The notes beneath the pieces were generated by a model that did no database searches, had not been told where the DNA came from, and saw only the letters and a list, made by a program, of their open reading frames with translations. The position numbers were made by a program, and so were the translations under genes. This document shows, piece by piece, positions 18,209 to 25,994 of a stretch of 64,000 nt of DNA (within the stretch, counting starts at the first letter, position 1; each line of letters begins with the position of its first letter). Source of the stretch: GWC2-56-14 sp043731355 (GTDB taxonomy: Bacteria > Nitrospirota > UBA9217). The stretch spans positions 3,600 through 67,599 of the forward strand of contig JAYTJE010000024.1 in assembly GCA_043731355.1 (NCBI GenBank). Direction: 5' to 3'.

Positions 18209-19471
18209 TCAATCCTTGATTCGTGATCTGAGGGCCGTCAATTCCCTGTCCTGCTCCTCGACCTGCTTCTCGAGACGGGCAGCGGACGACCTGTCGCGCA
18301 GTACTGCCTGGACAAAGCGTTTTCCCATCAGGGTAAGTTCCACGACGCTCACTTCGACGGGGACAAGCGTTCCCCCGGTCTTTTTGAGCTCCCCTTGCAG
18401 GACCTTCTGACGCTGCGGTGCGACCTCGGCAAGTATCTGCCGCGCGGCGCCCGGCAGCACAAGGAGTTCGAACAGGTTTTTGTGAACAAGGTCATACTTC
18501 ACCAGGCCGGTCAATTGCGCGGCCTGTTCGTTGGCAAAGAGGACATCGCCGTTCTCGGCAAGCACAAATATGGACTCGGAAGCATGCTCCACCAGGGTCC
18601 GGTAGCGCTCTTCAGACGAACGGAGCTCTTCGCTCTTTTCCGCGACCCACTGTTCCAGTTCCCCATTCATTTTGCGAAGTTCCGTCTGCAGGTCCTCATT
18701 CTGGACCGTCGTCGAAAGGATGCCCGCGAGGGTGGTGAAAAAGTTGATTTCTTCATCGTTGAAGTTCTTTGCCTTGCGGTACAGCACCTCGATCGCCCCG
18801 ACCAGGGCGCCGTTCGAATAGACGTAGAGCGGCAAACAGTACACCGACGTATATTCTGACAGCGTCAGTTCGGGGAGCTCCCGGAAACGCTGGTCTTTGG
18901 AAAAATCCTTCAGCATGACCGGCTCGAGCCGTCTGCCGACCCACCCTTCAAGCCCCTGGCCGAGCGGGATGCGGGTTTTTCCGGCCGCTTCGCTGCGATA
19001 GCCATTCGTTGCGGCCAACACAAGTTCATCCGGTTTCTTCTCATACAGAAAAACCAGACAGACATCCGCATCCATGGCCCGGGCCGTAATATCGGCCACA
19101 TCCTTCAGTCGGTCCGGGAACAGGCGCGGCGAGTTGGCTGTATAATTTACGTCATAGATGCCAAGAAATTTAATAAACAGGTCGTCCTTCATATCGAGCA
19201 GTTCTTCCTGTTTAAGGTGCAGTTCGAGATTGGCGTCTTCGAGGCGCCGGAAGTAGGGAACGATGGTTCTCCGGTAAAACCCGTAGGCCAGGAGCACAAT
19301 GAGCGGTATGCAGAACAGCGCAAGAAGCATCAGCCCCTGTTCACCGTGTGCGGAAAGCGTACCGGCGGCCACCCCCGCGCCGGCGGCGGCCAGCGCCACC
19401 ATAATAAGAACGATAACGACCCCCTTCCGGTTGACGTCCATCGTGCCCTGTTCAAGATCGGTTTGCGGCAT
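18209..19471 (-). CDS. Membrane GAF-PAS sensor protein without output domain
   Basis: The 420-residue protein has two N-terminal transmembrane helices (about 17-38 and 47-66), a short coiled coil, a GAF domain (about 105-250, with PLGQGLEGWVGRR and VYCLPLYVYSNGALVGAIEVLY), a second coiled coil and a PAS domain (about 285-395, YRTLVEHASESIFVLAENGD). It ends in a coiled coil with no kinase, GGDEF or phosphatase domain, so it must signal through a partner. The ATG at 19471 has AGGAGG 8 bp upstream. The ligand is unknown. It stands alone between cbiO and lptC. Confidence 0.8.
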   Translation of the reverse strand: MPQTDLEQGTMDVNRKGVVIVLIMVALAAAGAGVAAGTLSAHGEQGLMLLALFCIPLIVLLAYGFYRRTIVPYFRRLEDANLELHLKQEELLDMKDDLFIKFLGIYDVNYTANSPRLFPDRLKDVADITARAMDADVCLVFLYEKKPDELVLAATNGYRSEAAGKTRIPLGQGLEGWVGRRLEPVMLKDFSKDQRFRELPELTLSEYTSVYCLPLYVYSNGALVGAIEVLYRKAKNFNDEEINFFTTLAGILSTTVQNEDLQTELRKMNGELEQWVAEKSEELRSSEERYRTLVEHASESIFVLAENGDVLFANEQAAQLTGLVKYDLVHKNLFELLVLPGAARQILAEVAPQRQKVLQGELKKTGGTLVPVEVSVVELTLMGKRFVQAVLRDRSSAARLEKQVEEQDRELTALRSRIKD

Positions 19472-19515
19472 GGTTCGTTCCTCCTGTGTGCTGACTGCGT
19501 TATGTTCCCGACTGA

Positions 19516-20346
19516 TCAGCCCTTGATAAGCCGGACAAGATCGCGAACAGCATGGTCCATGGATTCGGGAATGACGACATCCAAACCCCTTTCCCGCAGC
19601 TTCATGAACAACTCGGTGAGCAGCGGGGGGTCGATATTGGAAGCCTTCAGCGCTTCGGCCTGCGAGAAGATCTCGGCGGGAGTGCCTGCCGTGAGCACAC
19701 CCTTGCCGCGGGCCAGCACATAGACCCGGTCGGCGAATGCCGCCACCAGGTTAAGGTCGTGCGTGGACATGATGATGGTCATCCCCGCGCGGCGCCGTTC
19801 ATTCAAGAGCGTCACCAACTCGCCCCGGGAACGGGAATCCAGCCCCTCAAAGGGCTCATCGAGGACCAGCAGCTCCGGTTGCATGACCAGGGCGCCGGCG
19901 AGCGCCACTTTCCGCTTTTCGCCGCCTGACAAATAGTGGCAGATCTTGTCGCCGAGCCGGCTGATCCCCAGCTCGTCCATGACCCGCGTCACCATCCGGG
20001 CGGTCCGCTCCTTATCATAGCCGTAGTTGCGCGGCGTAAAAGCGATATCGTCCCATACCGTCGGAGACAGGATCTGATCATCGACGTTCTGGAGCAGCAC
20101 CCCGATGCGCTCACGGATTGTATTGTATTTAAGGGCCGGGTTGATGTTGAAAACCGACACGCTGCCTTCATTCGGCGCAAGCAGACCCAGGATATGGAAC
20201 AGCAGCGTGGTTTTGCCGGACCCGTTTCCACCCAGGATCACAACGCGCTCGCCCCGGTTCACAACAAAATCCAGGCCGCAGATATGGATCTCCGTGGTGT
20301 CGGGATAAATATGTTTCAGACAGCTTACTTTTACAAGAGTTTCCAT
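19516..20346 (-). CDS. cbiO: Cobalt/nickel ECF transporter ATPase
   Basis: Energy-coupling ATPase of a group I ECF metal importer, 276 residues. Walker A is GGNGSGKTT (about 38-46), the Q-loop region is VLLQNVDDQILSPTVWDDIAF (typical of CbiO/EcfA), the signature is LSGGEKRKVALAGAL, and Walker B is LLVLDEPFEGLD. It completes the cbiM-cbiQ-cbiO unit; the gap to cbiQ is 27 bp. Confidence 0.93.
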   Translation of the reverse strand: METLVKVSCLKHIYPDTTEIHICGLDFVVNRGERVVILGGNGSGKTTLLFHILGLLAPNEGSVSVFNINPALKYNTIRERIGVLLQNVDDQILSPTVWDDIAFTPRNYGYDKERTARMVTRVMDELGISRLGDKICHYLSGGEKRKVALAGALVMQPELLVLDEPFEGLDSRSRGELVTLLNERRRAGMTIIMSTHDLNLVAAFADRVYVLARGKGVLTAGTPAEIFSQAEALKASNIDPPLLTELFMKLRERGLDVVIPESMDHAVRDLVRLIKG

Positions 20347-20373
20347 AGCATCCTTGAGGTATTCGTCATAAAT

Positions 20374-21078
20374 CTATCTCCAGACGAGTACGAGCGTCAA
20401 GATTATAAGACCGGCGCCGAGCGGCAGCCAGTCGTCACGACGGAACCCTCCGCCTCCGGCCCGGGCCATGCTGCCCTGATAGCCCCGCACTGCCATGACC
20501 GCATAAAGACGGGTCGCCCGCTCCACGGCCTTGACGAGCAGCATGGCAATGCCTTTTGAGATATTTGCGCCGTTCTGGTAAATACTGCCCGGCGAGAAAC
20601 CGCCCCGGAGCCTGATGGACACCGCAAAGTTGCTCATCATATCAAGCAGAATGAAAAGCGTCCGGTAGGTCATGAACAGTCCAGCGGACAGCAGCTCCGG
20701 CAGCACCGTGCTGAGCAGCCCGAAGATCTTCGGATAGGGCGTGCTCACGATAAGGGTGAGCATGGCAAGCGCAGGCGTGATGGCCTTCAGGATCAACAGC
20801 GCATAGGCCTGGCTCCCGCCCCGAAGGCTCAGACCATAGAGCAGCGCAAAAACCGCGGAATAGAGTGAAAGCGCCACGACCTTGAACCAGGGCAGGCGGG
20901 ACGAGACCGCCAGAAGCAGCAACACCGCATATCCTGCCGCAAGGGGATAGGGATTACGCGTTACGACCGAAGCCGTCACGACCAGCAGCACGAAGATCAC
21001 TTTGGAAAGCGCCGAGGCCCGGTGAAGAGGACCGGAACCGCTGGCTGCCCAATAATCGATCAGCGCAACATCCATCAT
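20374..21078 (-). CDS. cbiQ: Cobalt/nickel ECF transporter transmembrane protein
   Basis: Transmembrane coupling subunit (T component) of 234 residues with several helices. The CbiQ C-terminal coupling motifs appear as VKAVERATRLYAVMAVRG (about 180-197, AxR-like). It begins at 21078 and shares ATGA with the end of cbiM. The metal is cobalt or nickel and cannot be settled from this subunit. Confidence 0.92.
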   Translation of the reverse strand: MMDVALIDYWAASGSGPLHRASALSKVIFVLLVVTASVVTRNPYPLAAGYAVLLLLAVSSRLPWFKVVALSLYSAVFALLYGLSLRGGSQAYALLILKAITPALAMLTLIVSTPYPKIFGLLSTVLPELLSAGLFMTYRTLFILLDMMSNFAVSIRLRGGFSPGSIYQNGANISKGIAMLLVKAVERATRLYAVMAVRGYQGSMARAGGGGFRRDDWLPLGAGLIILTLVLVWR

Positions 21079-21791
21079 GACGGCATCCTCATGGTCACGG
21101 CGGACCGCTGCTTGTCATGAAGCTTGTGTTTCAACAGATCCGGTTTCACCTGAGCGACAAACTTCACGACCGCTCCGGTTATCGCGGCTTCGATAAGCCA
21201 TCCGATCGATCCGAGGGAAAGCACCACGATCGCGAACGTGGAAATAGTGGGTTCGGAGGCGGCCTGAGCGTGGGCGCCTTCTTCATGGCCATGCAGAACG
21301 GCATCCACGTTAACATGCGACAGCGACACGATGCCGATCAGGAGCAGTGTCGTGGTGAGCAGCGTCAGCACCGTAACCACGGCGGCCCGCCAGAATACGG
21401 GTAGACGCTGTCCCAGAAGAGAGAATAACATGTGCCCCACCACTGCTTCCGAGCCGAGCAGCAGCGTGTTCAGCCCGACGACGGTGATCCCCCCGTGCCC
21501 CATGAGCGCCAGAATAAGGTTCGTAATGAATGCGGCGACAAAACCGAGCGCCGGGCCGAGGAGTATCCCCGCCACCACCGAGAGATTGATGTGATACGCA
21601 AGGGGGAGGATCTCCAGGCTCATGGCAACAAGCATGACCGCCGAAACAGCCCCCAGCAGAGGGATCTTCTTCTTCGCGTCCATGGACCGGAGCCTGATCA
21701 GACTGATCGACAGGGCAAGCGCCATGAGGAATAAACCGGAGAGCCAGAGCCAGACCGGCAGGATGCCGTCCGGGATATGCATGTGCGTCAT
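21075..21791 (-). CDS. cbiM: Cobalt/nickel ECF substrate-binding membrane protein
   Basis: Metal-binding S component. The N-terminus MHIPDGILP, which provides the metal ligands, is intact after an MTH extension. It is 238 residues with about seven helices and a His-containing loop (GHEEGAHAQ, about 155-163). There is no cbiN gene nearby and no fused PDGLE domain, so this is a CbiMQO set without the N subunit. The cobD-like gene at 6.2 kb makes cobalt use for B12 plausible (inference). Confidence 0.92.
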   Translation of the reverse strand: MTHMHIPDGILPVWLWLSGLFLMALALSISLIRLRSMDAKKKIPLLGAVSAVMLVAMSLEILPLAYHINLSVVAGILLGPALGFVAAFITNLILALMGHGGITVVGLNTLLLGSEAVVGHMLFSLLGQRLPVFWRAAVVTVLTLLTTTLLLIGIVSLSHVNVDAVLHGHEEGAHAQAASEPTISTFAIVVLSLGSIGWLIEAAITGAVVKFVAQVKPDLLKHKLHDKQRSAVTMRMPS

Positions 21792-21825
21792 AGGGTGCGG
21801 CCCTTCCCTGGTGCTTCGCCGGCGG

Positions 21826-22221
21826 TCACTGGTCCTGCCCGCCGTTCTTGTGCACTCCCTTAATGAAGACCACGCGGCCGTTTCCGCCGATAAAAATGTT
21901 CAGCGCCCAGCTGATGACGCTGATGAGGAGCGCGCCCAGGAACGCCGCCCAAAAAGACTCGATGATAAAGCCGGGAACAACATCCGAAACAAGCATCAAG
22001 AGCGCCGCATTGATAACGAGCGTGAACAAACCGAGTGTCAGCAGATTGATCGGCAGCGTCAGGAGGAGCACCACGGGCCGGATCACGGCATTGACAATGC
22101 CGAGAATGCCTGCGGCGAGAATGCCCATTCCCAGGCTCTGTATCCTGATCCCGTCGATGATTTTCGTGGCAGTTACCAGCGCGAGAAGGTTAATGGACCA
22201 GCGTACTAAAAAACCGAGCAT
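21826..22221 (-). CDS. YvlD/phage-holin-4 family membrane protein
   Basis: A 131-residue protein with four hydrophobic helices, starting at the ATG at 22221 with GGAGG 4 bp upstream. The motif NAVIRPVVLLLTLPINLLTLGLF (about 43-65) is the conserved core of the 'phage holin family 4 superfamily' membrane proteins such as YvlD. The function is unknown and the holin name is historical. A longer frame to 22302 lacks a ribosome site. Confidence 0.8.
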   Translation of the reverse strand: MLGFLVRWSINLLALVTATKIIDGIRIQSLGMGILAAGILGIVNAVIRPVVLLLTLPINLLTLGLFTLVINAALLMLVSDVVPGFIIESFWAAFLGALLISVISWALNIFIGGNGRVVFIKGVHKNGGQDQ

Positions 22222-22551
22222 ACGACCTCCGACCTTAAAAAATTTTAACATACTTATGCCGCATTTGCAACCACGGAGTCTTCGGAAACCAAACGAACAC
22301 AACGCTCTGACAGCGCCTGGCTTTTAAAAAAAAGTCTGTTTTCATGCGAATGAGATAGAAGGCCGCGAAGCGGCATTGCTGGAAGAAACTGGTTATGCAG
22401 ATTGGTGAAAGCGCTCAAGATTACAAAAAAGGCGGGAGTATCAAGGAGTAAAACTAAATCCAGCGCCACTGGCTAAACCTGCCCCATAATCCCCTGTTTC
22501 GAGAAATAGAGTGCAAAAACCGACGGCGCATAAACAAGAGAACAATAGTAT
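22222..22551. other. Intergenic region, 330 bp, no supported gene
   Basis: Separates the YvlD-like gene from the Ig-like lipoprotein. A 71-codon frame on the minus strand (22254-22469) has no coding character. On the plus strand, about 22339-22390 reads an isolated Nudix-box-like peptide (REAALLEETGY) that ends quickly at TGA. At most it is a decayed fragment. Confidence 0.5.
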
Positions 22552-23484
22552 TTAAGGAGCAGTGACCTCCACGCTCACGCTTCCCGTAACACGGGTTATC
22601 GGGTCAGTCGCAATAATGAATGCCGGGCCTGCGCCTACCGCAGTGGCAAGACCTTTTGAACCGGTTTGATTGCTGACAAGCACTGTCCCGGTTGATGATG
22701 AAGTCCATTCTACCGACCCTGTCATAAGCAGCGTCGTGGTAGCCAACGTCGTAATATTTTCGAAAGTTCCCGTTGCCGTAAACTGCTGATCGGGGCCGCT
22801 TACCGTCATACTGGTAGAAAGGGGCGTCACCGCAAGGGACTTCAATATGCTATCCGTAACGGTAAGCGTCGTCGTGCCGGATACGCCGCCGAATATCGTA
22901 TCGGTTGCGGAAATGCTGACGGCGCCGGTCCCCGTCCCCGTGGTATAGACGGCGCCCCGAGAAACCGTAGCGATCAAGGAATCAGATGAAGACCAGGTCA
23001 GCGTTGGAGAGGACATCAAACTCTGCGTGACTGTTGCGCCGGACCATACATACGAGGCTATTGCCGCAAACGAATGCTGTGTGCGAATAGGCATGATCGC
23101 ATTTTCCGGCGTTATCGTAATGGCGCTGGGCGTAGCAATGGTAAGCAGGGAGGTACTAGTAAAATTATTGTACGGCTCGACCGCGGTAATGGTTGTCGTG
23201 CCGGCGGACAAAACGGTAACATAACCGGTTGTACCCGCTGTCATACCTACCGTTGCAACGGCGGGATTTGATGAACTCCAGGTTACTTCTGACGTATAGT
23301 TCAGGACCTTCCCATCCGAAAAAGTACCGGTAGCCGTGAATTGAATCCCGCTCACCACGGCAGGATTGACCGGCGTTACGGCGATCGATACGAGTTTTGC
23401 GCTATTGGAAGAGCAGCTCATGAAACCCAGCGCGGCTAGAACAAGCGCCGCCGCCATTACGATACCGGCCCTGAAGCTCTTCAT
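22552..23484 (-). CDS. Ig-like (BIG_2) repeat lipoprotein
   Basis: Secreted lipoprotein of 310 residues. The signal peptide ends in a lipobox-like GFMSC (about Cys24). Three bacterial Ig-like group 2 repeats follow, each with the pattern 'TxxxxWSSSxxxVATV': near residues 33-115, 118-210 and 213-310. Such repeats build surface stalks or adhesins. The lack of any other domain leaves the role open. The Thr/Ser/Val-rich composition differs from its neighbours. Confidence 0.78.
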   Translation of the reverse strand: MKSFRAGIVMAAALVLAALGFMSCSSNSAKLVSIAVTPVNPAVVSGIQFTATGTFSDGKVLNYTSEVTWSSSNPAVATVGMTAGTTGYVTVLSAGTTTITAVEPYNNFTSTSLLTIATPSAITITPENAIMPIRTQHSFAAIASYVWSGATVTQSLMSSPTLTWSSSDSLIATVSRGAVYTTGTGTGAVSISATDTIFGGVSGTTTLTVTDSILKSLAVTPLSTSMTVSGPDQQFTATGTFENITTLATTTLLMTGSVEWTSSSTGTVLVSNQTGSKGLATAVGAGPAFIIATDPITRVTGSVSVEVTAP

Positions 23485-23619
23485 GCGCTTCTCTCCTTAC
23501 CAGTCATTGCTCTCATTTTCCTACCGCCGGCCACAGCTCGACAGGATCAAATCGGCGCTTATAATACAGCTGGAAACCTTCTTTTGTCAAACTTTAATAT
23601 TGCGGCAAAATCGCCTCGG

Positions 23620-24138
23620 CTATGGCTTCACCTGCTCAACAAATCTCCCCTGGTAGGTCGCATGACCGTCGCATTTTTCAAATATAAACTGGCAGATCCT
23701 GGTGCCCGGATACAAGGCCAGGGGACCATTTCCCAAATTCACGATCTCCAGGACCTGGTGGTTCGAGATACCCGGATGCATGAAACCGGCGGTCACGTGC
23801 ACCGCAAGGCCAAAACGGGCAAACCTGCTTCGTCCTTCAAGCCTGCCGGAGATATTGTCGGCAAGCGTGATCTTTTCCTTCGTGATGCCCAGGACCATTT
23901 CGCCCGGCTTTATAACGATATAGCCGCCGTCTTTTACATGAACGTCTCGGGTTATATCCTGAAAATGTGAATCGTTCTTTATATGATAGGTCTTGAACTT
24001 TTTCTTAAAGATCCTGAAATCATTGCCAAGAGAGAGATCGACCGAACCAGGCCCGATCTGCGACCGGTCAAGGGGCTCGATCACGATCGACCCGTTTTCC
24101 ATGGCTTTTTCAATTTCTTTCCCGATCAAGACACTCAT
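23620..24138 (-). CDS. dcd: dCTP deaminase
   Basis: Converts dCTP to dUTP for thymidylate synthesis. At 172 residues it is near the usual length. Family signatures are IGPGSVDLSLGN (about 28-39) and the catalytic block GRSRFARFGLAVHVTAGFMH (about 103-122), which holds the glutamate/arginine neighbourhood, followed by the trimer-core GTRICQFIFE. A bifunctional dCTP deaminase/dUTPase cannot be excluded. Confidence 0.92.
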   Translation of the reverse strand: MSVLIGKEIEKAMENGSIVIEPLDRSQIGPGSVDLSLGNDFRIFKKKFKTYHIKNDSHFQDITRDVHVKDGGYIVIKPGEMVLGITKEKITLADNISGRLEGRSRFARFGLAVHVTAGFMHPGISNHQVLEIVNLGNGPLALYPGTRICQFIFEKCDGHATYQGRFVEQVKP

Positions 24139-24149
24139 CGTTCGTCATC

Positions 24150-24300
24150 CTCCCGATTCATTACAAGAATGGGGTAAGCCCACCCTGCCGGTCACACACC
24201 TTCGTTTTCTCGAACCAGGGAGCATTCATTGCGCGCACTGCCTAAAGGAAGCGTGAAGATGGCCGTGAAACGGCGTCAGGAGGGAAGAACAGCGCTTCTG
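24150..24300 (+). ncRNA. Possible structured RNA between accD and dcd (weak)
   Basis: This gap contains no gene, but on the plus strand it shows self-complementary elements: CCCTGCCGG early, a TTCTCGAACCAGGG core, and a GCCGTGAAACGGC stem with a GAAA tetraloop near 24263-24275. The general layout recalls a 6S-type RNA but no consensus was verified. It is listed only as a candidate. Confidence 0.2.
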
Positions 24301-24309
24301 ATTGCGTGG

Positions 24310-25152
24310 CTACTCCGCGAAAAAATCGAGCATTTTGCCGACCGTGGCGCGCATTTCGCGGCGTGAAACGATCATGTCGATCATCCCGTGCTCCAGGAGA
24401 AATTCCGCCCGCTGAAACCCGGGAGGAAGCTGCTGCTTGATCGTCTGCTCGATCACGCGCGGCCCGGCAAAACCGACAAGGCTTTTGGGTTCCGCCAGGA
24501 TGATATCCCCCAGCATGGCAAAGCTCGCGGTGACGCCGCCGAAGGTAGGGTCCGTCAGGATCGAGATGAAGGGAAGACCGGCCTGACCCAACCGCGCAAC
24601 AGCAGCCGACGTCTTCGCCATCTGCATGAGCGAGAGGATCCCCTCCTGCATACGGGCCCCGCCCGAAGAAGCGACCGAAACAAAAGGCGTTTTGTTCTCG
24701 ATGGCCCGCTCTACCGCCCGCGCGATCTTTTCCCCCACGACCGAACCCATGCTGCCGCCCATAAAATTGAAATCCATGATCACGAGCGACACGGGCTTTC
24801 CGCCAATCCTCGCCTCGCCGGATATGATAGCGTCCTTCAGTCCCGTTTTTTTGCGGCTTGCTTTCAGCTTGTCTTTGTAGTCCTTGAAACCGAGAAAATC
24901 CCTGGGCGACAACCCATCTTCCACCTCAAGGAAACTGCCCTCGTCCACGAGGTAGGGCAGACGCTCCGAAGCGGAGATGCGGAAATGGTAGTCGCACTTC
25001 GGGCAGACCTTGAAGTTCTTGTCCACTTCCTTGCGGTAGATGATCTCTTTGCAGTTGTCGCATTTGACCCAGAGCCCCTCGGGGATCTTTACTTTTTTCG
25101 CCGGCGCCTCTACTGCCGCGCTCTCGGGTCGTTCTTTTTTAAACCAAGCCAT
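24310..25152 (-). CDS. accD: Acetyl-CoA carboxylase carboxyltransferase beta subunit
   Basis: Beta subunit of the malonyl-CoA-forming carboxyltransferase. It is 280 residues. The N-terminal zinc ribbon has four cysteines (CDNC at about 32-35 and CPKC at about 51-54). The carboxyltransferase core shows MDFNFMGGSMGSVVGEKI and SSGGARMQEG. accA is not adjacent. The downstream neighbour (read after accD) is dcd. Confidence 0.96.
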   Translation of the reverse strand: MAWFKKERPESAAVEAPAKKVKIPEGLWVKCDNCKEIIYRKEVDKNFKVCPKCDYHFRISASERLPYLVDEGSFLEVEDGLSPRDFLGFKDYKDKLKASRKKTGLKDAIISGEARIGGKPVSLVIMDFNFMGGSMGSVVGEKIARAVERAIENKTPFVSVASSGGARMQEGILSLMQMAKTSAAVARLGQAGLPFISILTDPTFGGVTASFAMLGDIILAEPKSLVGFAGPRVIEQTIKQQLPPGFQRAEFLLEHGMIDMIVSRREMRATVGKMLDFFAE

Positions 25153-25161
25153 AAAACTCCT

Positions 25162-25929
25162 TTAAAACTGGTACGTCTTCCCTTCCTGCAATACTTTCAC
25201 GTTCTTCCGGCCCAGCGCCCGGAGCTCACTGATAACTTTTTTCTTGTGCACGGGTTTGATATGGTAGATGTAGATCGGCACCGTGCTCTTCACCTTGGCT
25301 TTGGCGAGGTCGGCATGGAGCTGTGCCGGAGTAAAATGGCCGCTCAAACCGGCGACGACGTCCAGACTGTTCGGAAACGAGGTGTCCACGATGATCGCCT
25401 TGAGTTTTTTTGCTTTTGCCGCCACCCGCCAGAGACCTTCGTTGGGGCCGGTATCGGCGCTGTAGATTATCGTTGACCGGGCATCGCTCACCATGAATCC
25501 CACCGCGGGTACCGGATGGTTCATCGGGATGGCCTGCACCGTGAGCCCGGCCACGAATATAGGAATCCCCGCGGGAAAAGGCTTGTAGGCCAGCACCGGA
25601 TTCTTCGCCGTCGGGATTTTGGTGAAATCCGGCCAGATCAGGTCGTTCATCAGGTGCTTTTTGATGGCGTCGATCACTTTGGGGATGGCCCGGACATTGA
25701 CCGGCTGTTTAATGCGGCCGATGATGTTGTCCGCAAGGAACAGCAGCGCTTTGATGTGATCAAGGTGGGTATGGCTGATAAATATATCGGTTATCCTGCT
25801 CTGCGCCTGGATGCTTAAGGCCGCGGTTATGGTTCCGGCATCCAGCATGACGGTATCGTTCACCAGAAATCCCGGCGGATTGTGGCCTATCGCTTCTGAA
25901 CCGGAGCAGCCCAGTATTTTTACCTTCAT
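25162..25929 (-). CDS. Class II cyclic-nucleotide phosphodiesterase-like MBL protein
   Basis: Metallo-beta-lactamase fold, 255 residues. The metal-binding motif is HTHLDH (about 53-58), with later ligands in MNHPVP, SADTGPNEGLW and the closing IYHIKP. The DTSFPN segment and the N-terminal KILGCSGSE match the class II cAMP phosphodiesterase branch (PDE1/CpdP) better than RNase Z or hydrolases. A class III cyclase and a cyclic-nucleotide-binding regulator lie within 3 kb, which supports cAMP turnover as the role (inference). It ends 9 bp before accD. Confidence 0.72.
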   Translation of the reverse strand: MKVKILGCSGSEAIGHNPPGFLVNDTVMLDAGTITAALSIQAQSRITDIFISHTHLDHIKALLFLADNIIGRIKQPVNVRAIPKVIDAIKKHLMNDLIWPDFTKIPTAKNPVLAYKPFPAGIPIFVAGLTVQAIPMNHPVPAVGFMVSDARSTIIYSADTGPNEGLWRVAAKAKKLKAIIVDTSFPNSLDVVAGLSGHFTPAQLHADLAKAKVKSTVPIYIYHIKPVHKKKVISELRALGRKNVKVLQEGKTYQF

Positions 25930-25994
25930 GCAACCCCCCTCGTTGAGCGCATCATAAATTTTAAGGCAGCCCTCTAAACCCTGCAGCCGTCCTC

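Noticed and set aside
22339..22391. Nudix-box-like peptide REAALLEETGY on the plus strand between two genes
   Set aside because: It is only about 20 codons long, lacks the rest of a Nudix domain and ends at TGA. It may be a chance match or a remnant too short to support.
22254..22469. 71-codon minus-strand frame
   Set aside because: No ribosome site, no recognisable features; it overlaps the better-supported start of the YvlD-like gene.
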